The notes under the pieces: model-generated
Database searches by the model: none
What the model was told of the DNA's origin: nothing
The model's input: only the letters and a program-made list of their open reading frames with translations
Assembly: GCA_902560725.1 (NCBI GenBank)
Contig: CACEMR010000012.1
Location: 1-49,305 of the forward strand
DNA: 49,305 bases
Direction of reading: 5' to 3'
Source of the DNA: an uncultured Alphaproteobacteria bacterium
Lineage (GTDB): Bacteria; Pseudomonadota; Alphaproteobacteria; HIMB59; GCA-002718135
Program-made: the position numbers and the translations under genes
Part shown: one piece after another, positions 7,961 through 17,070 of the stretch
Position numbering within the stretch: the first letter of the stretch is position 1
Layout: each line of letters starts with the position of its first letter

Positions 7961-8812
7961 ATGACAATTAGAGAAGTAACACTTGGTTATTGGAGTACTA
8001 AAGGGCTTGGTTCTGTATCGAGAATGCTTATTTTATATGCTGGTGTAAAATTAAGAGCAAAAATATATAAATTATTACCAAAAGAAGAAGAGGGTATAAT
8101 TACTTTTGATGGATCTTCGTGGCATGAAAATGATAAAGTATCACTCAAAAGTAAAAATAGCTTAATAAATTTACCTTATTTACATTTATACAAAGATAAG
8201 GATGAAATTTTAATATCTCATTCAACAACAATTTTAAGTTTTTTAGGAAAAGAATTTGGAATGTTTGGTCAAGATCGAAAAGAACAACTACAATGTGAAC
8301 AGCTACTTCAAGAAACTGATGATTTAAGAAAGGTTATTACAAGTTTTGCATACGTACATCATAAAAAAAAAGAAGATGAGATTATTTGTGCAAAAGAAGT
8401 ATTTAATAAAGCTTTTGAAAAAACCAATGCTGGTAAAATTCAAAAATTTGAACATTGGTTTTCTTCAAAAAATGCAACTAACGAAAATATTTTTTTAGTA
8501 GGTAATAAAATTTCATCACCTGATTTTAATTTATTTGATATTCTAGATTTGTATGTTGAATTTATAAAATATTATAAATTTTTAGATGACCTAATAGATG
8601 AAACTATTTTTGAAAAACTTGGTTATCCTCATGTTTCAAAATTTTATAATAATTTTAAGAAACTTCCTAAAATGCAGAAATATTTTAATTCTTTATTATA
8701 TAAACTTCCATATACAAATAAATCTGCCAATTTTGGATCTGGTATAAAGGGGAATAGTTGGGATCATAAAAATCAAATTGATGAAACTCCAGATGAGCTA
8801 ATAATTAATTAG
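7961..8812 (+). CDS. Glutathione S-transferase, mu-like
   Basis: A 283-residue protein. The N-terminus MTIREVTLGYWSTKGLGS resembles the mu-class LGYWDIRGL motif, with the tyrosine placed to activate glutathione. NLPYLHLYKDKDEILISHSTTIL provides the cis-Pro and a Ser/Thr glutathione site, and the C-terminal half is helical. The true start is ATG 7961; the frame stays open upstream only because it crosses the antisense strand of tRNA-Thr. The gene lies alone between two copies of a 14-bp tRNA-derived repeat and may have been inserted there. The C-terminal tail after about residue 255 is longer than in typical mu GSTs. Confidence 0.8.
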   Translation: MTIREVTLGYWSTKGLGSVSRMLILYAGVKLRAKIYKLLPKEEEGIITFDGSSWHENDKVSLKSKNSLINLPYLHLYKDKDEILISHSTTILSFLGKEFGMFGQDRKEQLQCEQLLQETDDLRKVITSFAYVHHKKKEDEIICAKEVFNKAFEKTNAGKIQKFEHWFSSKNATNENIFLVGNKISSPDFNLFDILDLYVEFIKYYKFLDDLIDETIFEKLGYPHVSKFYNNFKKLPKMQKYFNSLLYKLPYTNKSANFGSGIKGNSWDHKNQIDETPDELIIN

Positions 8813-8860
8813 TAATATTTCTAGTGGCAATTAATAAAGCTGTGTTATTCAAAAATAATT

Positions 8861-8874
8861 AGTTACTGCGGCTA
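8861..8874. repeat. 14-bp direct repeat, copy 2
   Basis: An exact second copy of AGTTACTGCGGCTA from the tRNA-Thr 5' end lies in the 71-base gap between the mu-like GST and the AlkB gene. No tRNA structure surrounds it. Confidence 0.75.
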
Positions 8875-8883
8875 ATATTTTAT

Positions 8884-9903
8884 TCATATTGACTTTAATT
8901 CTTTTAATTTACGATCCATTACAAAAAACCAAATTGGAGGAATTAAAGCCATCATTAACATTACTGAATAATTAGAGGGCATTTCCATTTTTTTTTCTTC
9001 TTGTGATAGTAATGGATAATGTTTACTGGCACTTTTGTGATGTTCACTATGAAGTCCTAAGTTAAAAGTAGACCAATTTGCAGATATATGGCGACTATTC
9101 CATGAATGATAATCAGAAAATCTCTCATATTTTCCATCATATATATTTCTACTCAAGCCATAATGCTGAATATAATTTACTAATTCTAATAAAGTTATTG
9201 AGACTAATGAATGAAAAAAAATAAAAACTAAACCATTCATACCAGCTATATAAAAAGCTATTAATAAAAATATAAATTCTAATGAAAAATAATGAAGCAT
9301 TCTATTTTGCCTACTAAAAGTTTTTATATTTTTTTTATAAAGAATATTTTTTTCTATTTTCCAAGATGAAATAACGCTATTAATTACACATCGAATAAAA
9401 TAAAAATAAAAATTTTCACCCTTTCTTGCTGTTGCTGGATCTTCTTTTGTCGCAACGTTTTTATGATGTCCATAAACATGTTCAATTCTAAAATGACCAT
9501 ACAAACATAGTATTAATAAAGTGACTCCTAAAAATCTCATAAATTTACTTTGTCTGTGAATTAGTTCATGAGCGGTAGTTATACCTATGGACCCCCCTGA
9601 CATTCCAACAGCTGCGCCTAAAGCCGCCACAGTAAAAATACTAATATTATTTTTTGATACTACAAATAATCCAAAAAATATTAGAAATAAAATACAAGGC
9701 AATACAATAATAATTGAAAAGTTATGTAATAAATTTTCGTTTAATTCTTGATCTTTTTTATTGAGGTAGGGAAGCATTAAATCAATTATAGGAACTAAGA
9801 TGAACACCCATACAAACGGAGAAAGAGACCATGAAGGAGATATTAGTAATCCTAAAGAGCTTGCACTAATTAAAATAAGAGGTGTAACAAGATAAAAAAA
9901 CAT
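8884..9903 (-). CDS. alkB: AlkB-type alkane 1-monooxygenase (integral-membrane di-iron hydroxylase)
   Basis: Predicted inner-membrane enzyme that would hydroxylate the terminal carbon of alkanes or similar chains using O2 and electrons from rubredoxin. The 339 residues include several transmembrane helices and all the histidine boxes of the family: HELIHR (H112, H116), EHVYGHH (H142, H146, H147), NYIQHYGL and LGLHSEHHKSA. The last box differs from the usual LQRHSDHHA. The family is clear; the substrate may be an alkane or another hydrophobic chain. No rubredoxin or rubredoxin reductase gene is nearby. It follows an MFS gene on the same strand after a 70-base gap. Confidence 0.88.
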   Translation of the reverse strand: MFFYLVTPLILISASSLGLLISPSWSLSPFVWVFILVPIIDLMLPYLNKKDQELNENLLHNFSIIIVLPCILFLIFFGLFVVSKNNISIFTVAALGAAVGMSGGSIGITTAHELIHRQSKFMRFLGVTLLILCLYGHFRIEHVYGHHKNVATKEDPATARKGENFYFYFIRCVINSVISSWKIEKNILYKKNIKTFSRQNRMLHYFSLEFIFLLIAFYIAGMNGLVFIFFHSLVSITLLELVNYIQHYGLSRNIYDGKYERFSDYHSWNSRHISANWSTFNLGLHSEHHKSASKHYPLLSQEEKKMEMPSNYSVMLMMALIPPIWFFVMDRKLKELKSI

Positions 9904-9973
9904 TTTCGATCAATTTCTAATTTAATTTTTAGTTTAAGTTGTTTTATAAACAAAATTTTTAAAAATATGAATA

Positions 9974-11140
9974 TTAATTAATCTTTGATTTATTAATATT
10001 CTTGAGATAAAGCAAAGCTATACCGTTTCCACCCCAAATAATTGAAAGTAAATACATATTAAAAGTAAGTCCAAAATATTCTGCTAAATACCCAACTGCT
10101 ACTGGTCCAAATATAAAACCTGAAAAACCAAGTGTTATAAGATTTGAAACAGTTATATTAATTGACTCATCTGAAATTCTTATTGCTTCTCGTATAACAA
10201 TTGCAATAAAATTTGCAGTACCAAATCCAAATAATAACATGCCAAATATTATAAAATACAAATTCATTGTTAATACAGATAAAAACAAAACTATACCCGA
10301 TGCAATAGTAAAATAACCCCCAACAATATAAGTACCCAACGAATTTAATAATCGGCTACCCATTAAACGAGCAACTATTTCGCCTATGCTGAAAAAAATC
10401 AAAAGTATTCCTCCTAAAAATAATGGGGCTGATAGATCTCTTGTTAGCCATACAGGAGTCCAATCAAGAATAATTCCTATTGTAGCAAAATTCATCATCA
10501 TCATAAAACCATATATAAGAATTATTTTTTTTGGTAATTTGAACTTTACAATTTCTTTTTCAGGTTCATATTCTCTTTTTAAACCAAAAATTTTAAATAT
10601 AAAAACATACACAAATATAATAGTGCCTAAAAAAAAGAAAGTAATTCTTGGATCAGAAATATAACTTATAAAGTAAGCTGCAGCTATTGATCCAAACAAT
10701 GATCCAGTACTATAGCTAGCCTGAAATATTGGTAGAATAATCTTATCAGTTTTTGTTTCAACAATTGAAATTTGTGTATTTAAAGTCGGAACCATACATC
10801 CAATAGCAATTCCAAAAGGGATCCATGATATCACAAAGTAATTGTAGTTTGGAACACTGATTAATAAAAGTGGACAAAAACAAAAAATGACTAATCCCAA
10901 TATTACTGTATTTGAAGTCCCAAACTTAGGAACAATAATTCTACCACTAATTTGATTAGAAAAAAAATTAGAAATTCCAAAAACAAATAAACCAAATCCT
11001 AATTCTGACTCACTAATATCTAATCTATCAATGTTCCAAGGAATATGAACAAAATATATACTTATTATAAACATCATAAGAAATGCACTTGTAAAAGATG
11101 CATTTCTTTCTTTATTAAAATTATGATCGTTTACTTTCAT
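9974..11140 (-). CDS. MFS transporter (paralogue A)
   Basis: A 388-residue, 12-helix major facilitator. It has a conserved NQISGRIIVPKFG loop after TM2 and two six-helix halves joined near residue 190 by a charged linker. It is clearly paralogous to the carrier at 11966-13117: both share QISGRII.PK.G, the SIPLGIA/WIPFGIA stretch and the final TM arrangement. The substrate is unknown. The pair with the small protein between them suggests export or uptake linked to that protein or to the sugar operon upstream. Confidence 0.82.
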   Translation of the reverse strand: MKVNDHNFNKERNASFTSAFLMMFIISIYFVHIPWNIDRLDISESELGFGLFVFGISNFFSNQISGRIIVPKFGTSNTVILGLVIFCFCPLLLISVPNYNYFVISWIPFGIAIGCMVPTLNTQISIVETKTDKIILPIFQASYSTGSLFGSIAAAYFISYISDPRITFFFLGTIIFVYVFIFKIFGLKREYEPEKEIVKFKLPKKIILIYGFMMMMNFATIGIILDWTPVWLTRDLSAPLFLGGILLIFFSIGEIVARLMGSRLLNSLGTYIVGGYFTIASGIVLFLSVLTMNLYFIIFGMLLFGFGTANFIAIVIREAIRISDESINITVSNLITLGFSGFIFGPVAVGYLAEYFGLTFNMYLLSIIWGGNGIALLYLKNINKSKIN

Positions 11141-11160
11141 TATTTAGATTCACGTTGTAA

Positions 11161-11223
11161 AATTTCTTAAAAATATAGATAAAAATTAGCAGACTTTGGT
11201 CTGCTAATCGTATTTAAGAAATT
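11161..11223 (-). terminator. Nested hairpin terminator
   Basis: The inner stem ATTAGCAGAC/GTCTGCTAAT (11185-11208, 10 bp, 4-base loop) lies inside an outer perfect 11-bp stem AATTTCTTAAA (11161-11171)/TTTAAGAAATT (11213-11223). On the minus strand the inner hairpin is followed by TTTTTAT, so it can end transcription from the duplicated-domain gene. Confidence 0.75.
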
Positions 11224-11242
11224 GTTTCTTTTTTTGCCTCAA

Positions 11243-11857
11243 TTATTCCCAATTAGTTTCTAAGATTCTTACTAGACTCATGCCTCTTGGTTCTACTTCA
11301 TCCAAAAATTTCTTATGATTAGACCAATAATCTTCACCATTTAGTTTATCCTGTGCTACGCCGTACTCTTTCATATTATTAAAACGAACAGCAAAGCCGT
11401 AAGAACCATTATCTTTACCATTTAATCTTCCTACTGTTCCACCTGTAGCTCCACTTTCCATCCATGCTTTAATAAATATATCTCCCTTTTCTTGAATTAA
11501 ATTAATATCTTTATGAAAAAACATCCAATGTGCAAACACAGGTTTTATTCCAGCATCTGAAGGCATATGATGGATCATGGGTTCATAAAAATTATTTGTT
11601 TCCCATTTGGTATCTGAAAAATACGGCTCCATATCTTTTGCCCAATTTTCATCATTAGATATTTGATCATCTACCTCTCCAAAATGAGCATAATTTTCAT
11701 ATCCAATATTTACAGTGTATAATCCATTGTCTCTGCCAAGATGATTTGCTATTGATGAACCAATTGCTCCATATTTTTTAAAATATCCTGCAGCAGTTTT
11801 ATAGGCCTCTATAGCTTTGTTATTTGATATACTATATGTCCAACTTCCTGTGATCAT
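11243..11857 (-). CDS. Tandem-duplicated dimeric alpha-beta barrel-like protein
   Basis: A 204-residue soluble protein made of two similar halves. The first has GAIGSSIANHLGRDNGLYTV and DENWAKDMEPYF; the second has GATGGTVGRLNGKDNGSYGF and EDYWSNHKKFLDEVEP. The repeat and the predicted beta-alpha pattern suggest a ferredoxin-like, dimeric alpha-beta barrel fold (NIPSNAP/EthD-like); this is inference. The start has an excellent Shine-Dalgarno (AAAGGAGAT). It sits between two MFS paralogues and its own terminator follows. The function is unknown; no signal peptide is visible. Confidence 0.65.
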   Translation of the reverse strand: MITGSWTYSISNNKAIEAYKTAAGYFKKYGAIGSSIANHLGRDNGLYTVNIGYENYAHFGEVDDQISNDENWAKDMEPYFSDTKWETNNFYEPMIHHMPSDAGIKPVFAHWMFFHKDINLIQEKGDIFIKAWMESGATGGTVGRLNGKDNGSYGFAVRFNNMKEYGVAQDKLNGEDYWSNHKKFLDEVEPRGMSLVRILETNWE

Positions 11858-11965
11858 AAAATCTCCTTTCTTTGTTTTAACCTAAATTTATTGCAAATTT
11901 ATAAACTATTAAAAATAAATGATAATGTGGATAATTGATTAGTTTGAATAACAAGAATGACTAAT

Positions 11966-13117
11966 TTACTCAGATATTTTACGCGTACTATAAAGAAGTG
12001 CTATACTATTTAAAATCCAAATAATACATAAAATTTTTACATTAAATGTTAACCCCATTGTTGTAGCTGAATATCCCACAATAGCTGGTCCTATTAAAAA
12101 ACCACCCGTACACATTGTTACTAAATTTGAAGCAGTTGTATTTAAGCTTTCAGATGTTTGACTCAATGCGTATCTTATAACAACTGGATAAAAATTTGCC
12201 GAACAAAAAGCAAATATTAAAATACCAAAAAGAATGACATATTCATTGTATATCAGTATGCATATAAAAAATATTACACATCCAAAAATTCCCATGTAAG
12301 CACCAACAAATTTTTGATTTGTTAACTTTATTAACTTTCCACCTAATAATCTTCCAATAGACTCCCCAGTACCCCAAGCAGTTACAGCTAAACTAGCTAC
12401 TAGAGCTGTAGTTTTTAAATCTCGTGAAAACCAAAGTGCTGACCAATCTCCAATTATTCCTACTGATGCCATAAAAATAAAACCATAAAGACCAAAAAGC
12501 ATTATTTTTCTTTCAGGAAATCTAAATTTTTCAGATTTTTCAAAATTTTCAAATTCATTGGGCAAACCATATACAAATATTAACACAATTCCGATAATAG
12601 CAAAAATAGATAAGGAGCAGATTACATAAGGTGGATAAAAATTATTATATTGAAACAAACCAGAACTAAGTGCTCCAAATAAAAAGCCTATACTTATAAA
12701 AGCTGAAAAAAGTGGTTGAAGTATTTTTTTTGTTTTTAATTCTACTAATCCAGTAATTGCAGTACATGTAGGAAATATCAGTCCTAATGCAATACCAAGT
12801 GGAATTGAAGACAGAATAAATGAATAATTGTTATAAGCTAATCCAAAAAAAAATGGTGATGTTGCAAATATTAACATACCCAATGCCAATGTTTTCTTTG
12901 ATCCAATCTTTGGGATGATAATTCTACCTGATATTTGACTTACGATAATTTGCATCATAGCAAAGAACATAAATAAAAAACCGAGAGTACTATCTGGGAG
13001 TTTTAAATTATTTACTAACCATGGTAAAAAAGCAATAATATTTCCCCAAACAAATAAAGGTATAAAAATAGAAATACATGCCGATATAAATGCATTATTA
13101 TATATTTTTGTTTCCAT
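11966..13117 (-). CDS. MFS transporter (paralogue B)
   Basis: A 383-residue, 12-helix major facilitator, paralogous to the carrier at 9974-11140. The loop SQISGRIIIPKIGSKKT matches the other's NQISGRIIVPKFGTSNT. A charged linker (NEFENFEKSEKFRFPERK) separates the two halves. It lies 33 bases downstream of the ADP-ribosylglycohydrolase-family gene on the same strand, so it may be the last gene of the sugar operon. No solute can be inferred. Confidence 0.82.
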   Translation of the reverse strand: METKIYNNAFISACISIFIPLFVWGNIIAFLPWLVNNLKLPDSTLGFLFMFFAMMQIIVSQISGRIIIPKIGSKKTLALGMLIFATSPFFFGLAYNNYSFILSSIPLGIALGLIFPTCTAITGLVELKTKKILQPLFSAFISIGFLFGALSSGLFQYNNFYPPYVICSLSIFAIIGIVLIFVYGLPNEFENFEKSEKFRFPERKIMLFGLYGFIFMASVGIIGDWSALWFSRDLKTTALVASLAVTAWGTGESIGRLLGGKLIKLTNQKFVGAYMGIFGCVIFFICILIYNEYVILFGILIFAFCSANFYPVVIRYALSQTSESLNTTASNLVTMCTGGFLIGPAIVGYSATTMGLTFNVKILCIIWILNSIALLYSTRKISE

Positions 13118-13150
13118 AAAAATTAAATTGTATTTTTTTTGAATTAAACT

Positions 13151-15316
13151 TTAATGGATCTTAATTTCATTAGAAACTAAAGTTCCATCAGCTACTGTAA
13201 ATCCTGAACCGCCAGATTCTAAAATATTATTAGTATCTTCAACTTCTATCATTAATTTATTGTTGATAAAACCGGATATCTTATTATCTTTTACTACCAT
13301 TTTTAAATCATATTCTTTAAAAAAATCTACCTTAAAATCTATTTCCTTCAAAACTTTAAAATTATAAAACATTTTACCTATGGTTATTTTGTTATTTTTA
13401 TTTAATTCAAAAGTATAGTAACGCTTTAATCCTTGTACTCTTGATGCAAGCCCACCTGAGCTTAGAGATTGTAAAATAATTTTGGATGATACTGAATAGT
13501 CTTTCCATATATCTGTCCCAGTAAAAAGTATTCCTCTCCCTATATTTTGACAGACCCTGAAGTCTTTTCCTCTTTCCTCCCATTTATCTAATCCAGGAAC
13601 CCAAGCATTTCTCCATATTTGACCATAATACCCCTCTTTTAAGCTTAAACCTCTTTTATACTTGCTTATATGATCTGGAGTTTTAAATGTTTGTTTTGCC
13701 TCCCCATAAAAATTTACGTAATTCAAAATGATCGCACCATCATTTTTATTTTCTGAATTAATTATTATTCCAACTTGGCCAATAGGGTTATTTTCTGTGC
13801 TTGGTATATTCCAATCTATAATTTTTTCTTCATTAACATTGATTGGATGATTGTCAGAAGCGATTTTAATTAATTTATCATCAACTCCCCAATATTTTAT
13901 AAATATTTGTATTTTTATTTGCTCTTTAGAAATATTTTTTATTTGAGCTTTAATATTTTGTCCCGGATATACAATAGGGCAAGATATATAATCATAATGA
14001 AAGAAATCTTTTCTTTTCTTTCCTTCTAATCCTAAAATTATGTCAGGATAAAATGTATCAACTAATATTTCACAGGTATCTTCTTTTGAAATATTTTCAA
14101 AATTTATTTCTAAAGCTCTTTCTCCAATTTCAGACTTATATTCAATATTTTTTATGTTTGTTTTGCTATTTTTATTTTTATCTTTATTTATTTTCCATCC
14201 TTGAGTTGAGTCTTCTATTGCAAAATGAAATCTAGATTTATCTTTTGGCTCAATGATATCGAGGCCATTTATTTTTCTTGTTGTATTTATAATCTTATAT
14301 GCTTCTGTTAGAGCATCTGTTAGAGTTTCGCCTCCGATTGCTGTGGGGCAATATAATACGTCATTAATTGGTGTTAAAAAATCAGGACCAGATTTTAATC
14401 CTGCTAAACCATTTTTTATACCTAATATACACCCAACATTTCCTGAATTACAATCTGTATCCCAACCTGCTGTATTTACAATCATCATAGTTTTTTGAAA
14501 ATCATCATCTCCAAATAAAAGTGACATAATTATCAATGCATGATTTGGAACCATATGACAATTTCCTAAAAATTTATCATAGCCATAATTTTCAGCTATT
14601 TTCTCTCTGGCTTGTTCCCAATTTAAATTACCAGAATTCCAATCTTGTATGTCTGAAATTAACTTATAAATTGTTGAGTCTTTTGGAATAAAGTTTTTAG
14701 CCTGATCTATTAATTTTTTTGTATCATTTTCAGTAAAAGCCATAGATTCTATTGCAGCAATTACTTGAGCTCCATAAATTCCTTCGCCATCATGGCTTAC
14801 ACTTGCGGCTTCCTTAGCATAGTATACAGCTTTTTCAGGATCACCTGGTGATACTAATGCCCAACCATCAATAAAAATTTGAGCACCTATTTGTTCAGCT
14901 ATTATTTTTCCATTCATTTCTATTGAACCACTTTTTGGCGCTTTAATTCCTTGTTTAAGATTTTGGTAAGCAGTATCTTCTGCTGAGTGCCCTTTACCTC
15001 CCCACCACAGTATAGTTTTGTCTTCGATCAAATTATTTAACCAAGTATCGCCAATTTCTTTTGCAGTTAAATTTTTGTTATAATTAAAATCTCTAAATGC
15101 TCTCAAAAAGGTAAACGTACCAGTAATATCATCATCCGAAACTGGAAGAGGAAAGTCTAGTTTATCATTTACGTAATAATTTATTGGACCAAGTTCCTTC
15201 ATAATTCTTTCGTAAGTCCACCCCTCAAAAGGTCTTCCTAGGAAAACTCCTATGATTTTACCGAGAACACCTGCGTAAACTTTTTCTTCATATATTTTAT
15301 CTAGTTTATAAGTCAT
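13151..15316 (-). CDS. ADP-ribosylglycohydrolase-family enzyme with C-terminal sugar-binding-like region
   Basis: A 721-residue protein. The N-terminal half (about 1-345) is an ADP-ribosylglycohydrolase (DraG-like) domain, with the metal-binding SDDDITGT near residue 60 and GWDTDCNSGNVG near residue 280. The C-terminal half is beta-rich and resembles concanavalin-A-like/3-keto-disaccharide-hydrolase modules; the exact family is inferred. Members beside sugar importers probably split a glycosidic bond in an imported sugar or nucleoside rather than remove ADP-ribose from proteins. The gene starts one base after the permease stop. No signal peptide is seen, so it would act on the imported substrate in the cytoplasm. 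Confidence 0.78.
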   Translation of the reverse strand: MTYKLDKIYEEKVYAGVLGKIIGVFLGRPFEGWTYERIMKELGPINYYVNDKLDFPLPVSDDDITGTFTFLRAFRDFNYNKNLTAKEIGDTWLNNLIEDKTILWWGGKGHSAEDTAYQNLKQGIKAPKSGSIEMNGKIIAEQIGAQIFIDGWALVSPGDPEKAVYYAKEAASVSHDGEGIYGAQVIAAIESMAFTENDTKKLIDQAKNFIPKDSTIYKLISDIQDWNSGNLNWEQAREKIAENYGYDKFLGNCHMVPNHALIIMSLLFGDDDFQKTMMIVNTAGWDTDCNSGNVGCILGIKNGLAGLKSGPDFLTPINDVLYCPTAIGGETLTDALTEAYKIINTTRKINGLDIIEPKDKSRFHFAIEDSTQGWKINKDKNKNSKTNIKNIEYKSEIGERALEINFENISKEDTCEILVDTFYPDIILGLEGKKRKDFFHYDYISCPIVYPGQNIKAQIKNISKEQIKIQIFIKYWGVDDKLIKIASDNHPINVNEEKIIDWNIPSTENNPIGQVGIIINSENKNDGAIILNYVNFYGEAKQTFKTPDHISKYKRGLSLKEGYYGQIWRNAWVPGLDKWEERGKDFRVCQNIGRGILFTGTDIWKDYSVSSKIILQSLSSGGLASRVQGLKRYYTFELNKNNKITIGKMFYNFKVLKEIDFKVDFFKEYDLKMVVKDNKISGFINNKLMIEVEDTNNILESGGSGFTVADGTLVSNEIKIH

Positions 15317-16153
15317 TTACTCTTTAAGACCTCCACTTGTTAATCCAGAAATAAATCTTCTTTGAAATAACATAAATAAAATTGCAACTGGAGCTACCAT
15401 CATAATAGCTGCAGCACTTTGTAAAGCATAATTGTTTTCAAACCTAGCCTGAAATGAGAAAAGAATAGTTGCCATTGGTTTAAAATTTGGATCTTGGATA
15501 AAAGTAAGTGCAAATAAAAACTCATTCCAAACTGCAAGACCTATTATTAAACCAGCAGTTAGTATAACTGGCCAAGATAAAGGCAATGCAATTCTAAAAA
15601 AAATTTGAAAAGTATTTGCGCCATCTAATTTAGCAGCATCAAATAATTCATCTGGTAATCTAATCATATATGATCTTATTAAAAAAGTTGCAAAAGGAGC
15701 ATTTAAAGCTGAATAAATGATTATTAAACCTAGGTGTGTATTCAGTAAGCTTAATTCTTTCCACAAAAGAAATAATGGCAATATATACAATTGAGCTGGA
15801 ATACTTATTCCTACTAATAGATATATTGCTATGGCAGACGAACCTTTTGGATTTAGTTTAGCCAGACTAAAACCAGCTAATAAAGAGACAGCTAAGCATA
15901 AAATTACAGAGCCAATGACTAATTTAGATGAATTAAAAAAAATTTTTGAATATTCACCTGCTACCCAAGCATCAGGAAAATTTTGAATTCTTATTTCGGA
16001 TGGAGGACCAAGAGGATTTAAGCCAAATTCACTAAATGGTTTTATGGAATTAAAAAATAAAACAAGAATTGGTAAAATCGCTAAGAGTGAAAATGATATC
16101 AATATAATATGATTTGGTATTGCTTCTTTGGTTCTAAAATTAGACACTATCAT
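15317..16153 (-). CDS. Sugar ABC transporter permease, MalG-like
   Basis: A 278-residue inner-membrane permease with six hydrophobic segments. The EAA loop reads DAAKLDGANTFQIFFRIALPLSWP, the contact for the ATPase, and a C-terminal RRFISGLTSGGLKE matches the MalG/UgpE group. It abuts the MalF-like permease upstream and the ADP-ribosylglycohydrolase gene downstream. No MalK-type ATPase is in the window, so an ATPase must be shared from elsewhere. Confidence 0.9.
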   Translation of the reverse strand: MIVSNFRTKEAIPNHIILISFSLLAILPILVLFFNSIKPFSEFGLNPLGPPSEIRIQNFPDAWVAGEYSKIFFNSSKLVIGSVILCLAVSLLAGFSLAKLNPKGSSAIAIYLLVGISIPAQLYILPLFLLWKELSLLNTHLGLIIIYSALNAPFATFLIRSYMIRLPDELFDAAKLDGANTFQIFFRIALPLSWPVILTAGLIIGLAVWNEFLFALTFIQDPNFKPMATILFSFQARFENNYALQSAAAIMMVAPVAILFMLFQRRFISGLTSGGLKE

Positions 16154-17029
16154 TTAGATTTCCCATCCTAATTTTCTCAAAATTCCAAAAATACTAACTA
16201 TAATAATCACATAAACAAACATAAGTGTTCCAACTGCCGAAGCATACCCAACATTAAATCTAACAAATGCATGTGTATAAAGATAATTTGCCACGACTTC
16301 TGAGCTGTAAGCTGGCCCGCCACCTGTAAGAATATAAACATAATCAAATACTGGTACTGACCAAATAATAATAATCATAAGGCTAAAAATAAAGATAGGC
16401 CTAATCATTGGTAAGGTTATATATCGAAATTTTTGAAACTTAGTTGCTCCTTCAATATCAGCTGCTTCATACAAGTGGTTATCAACTTGATACATACCGG
16501 TTAAGTATATTACAACTAAGAATCCCCAAAAATGCCAACCATCTACAAAAGCAGCAGCATAAAGAGATGTTTCTTTAGTTGTGAATGGAGAAGATGCTAA
16601 AGCTTGAATACCTATTGACTCAAAAAAACCACCAAGTCCATGAATTGGATGAAAAAGATATTTCCAAATTTGACAGTTAATTACACTTGCCAGCATATAT
16701 GGAAAAAAGAAAGCTAAACGATAAAACATTTGGCCACGTTTAATCCCTGTAAGCAAATATGCACACATAAGTGCAATACATACTGGAACCGTTAAGAATA
16801 TAATTGTCCATAAAATATTATGGAAAATTGCTTTTTTAAAATAACGGTCATCAAAAAGTTCAATAAAATTTTCAAAACCAACATAATTGATTTTTCCCAA
16901 ACCACTCCAGTCTGTTAAACATAAAGCAAGACTTAAAATAGAAGGAATTCCAATAACAAAAAGATGAATAAAAACTACAGGTAATACAAAATACCAAGCT
17001 ATGAAGCTTTTATTAGAAAAAAAATTCAT
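16154..17029 (-). CDS. Sugar ABC transporter permease, MalF-like
   Basis: A 291-residue inner-membrane permease with the EAA loop YEAADIEGATKFQKFRYITLPMIRP, typical of MalF/UgpA partners. Its ATG comes one base after the T-run of an intrinsic terminator that separates it from the binding-protein gene, and it has no clear Shine-Dalgarno. Its expression therefore probably depends on read-through and is lower than that of the binding protein. Confidence 0.9.
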   Translation of the reverse strand: MNFFSNKSFIAWYFVLPVVFIHLFVIGIPSILSLALCLTDWSGLGKINYVGFENFIELFDDRYFKKAIFHNILWTIIFLTVPVCIALMCAYLLTGIKRGQMFYRLAFFFPYMLASVINCQIWKYLFHPIHGLGGFFESIGIQALASSPFTTKETSLYAAAFVDGWHFWGFLVVIYLTGMYQVDNHLYEAADIEGATKFQKFRYITLPMIRPIFIFSLMIIIIWSVPVFDYVYILTGGGPAYSSEVVANYLYTHAFVRFNVGYASAVGTLMFVYVIIIVSIFGILRKLGWEI

Positions 17030-17061
17030 TAAAAAAAGTGAAGCTCATTGAGCTTCACTTT
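17030..17061 (-). terminator. Intergenic terminator between binding protein and permeases
   Basis: On the minus strand AAAGTGAAGCTCA and TGAGCTTCACTTT fold into a stem of up to about 11 bp, followed by a run of seven Ts, then A and the permease ATG. It lies 10 bases after the binding-protein stop. Its likely role is partial termination that sets a high ratio of binding protein to permease. Confidence 0.85.
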
Positions 17062-17070
17062 ATATATTTA

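Noticed and set aside
11938-11965. ATTAGT/ACTAAT inverted repeat after the MFS gene
   Set aside because: A 6-bp A/T-rich stem with a 16-base loop and no T tail is too weak to call a terminator.
14053-14498. Plus-strand ORFs inside the ADP-ribosylglycohydrolase-family gene
   Set aside because: They are opposite-strand shadows of a gene with clear motifs, and have no ribosome site.
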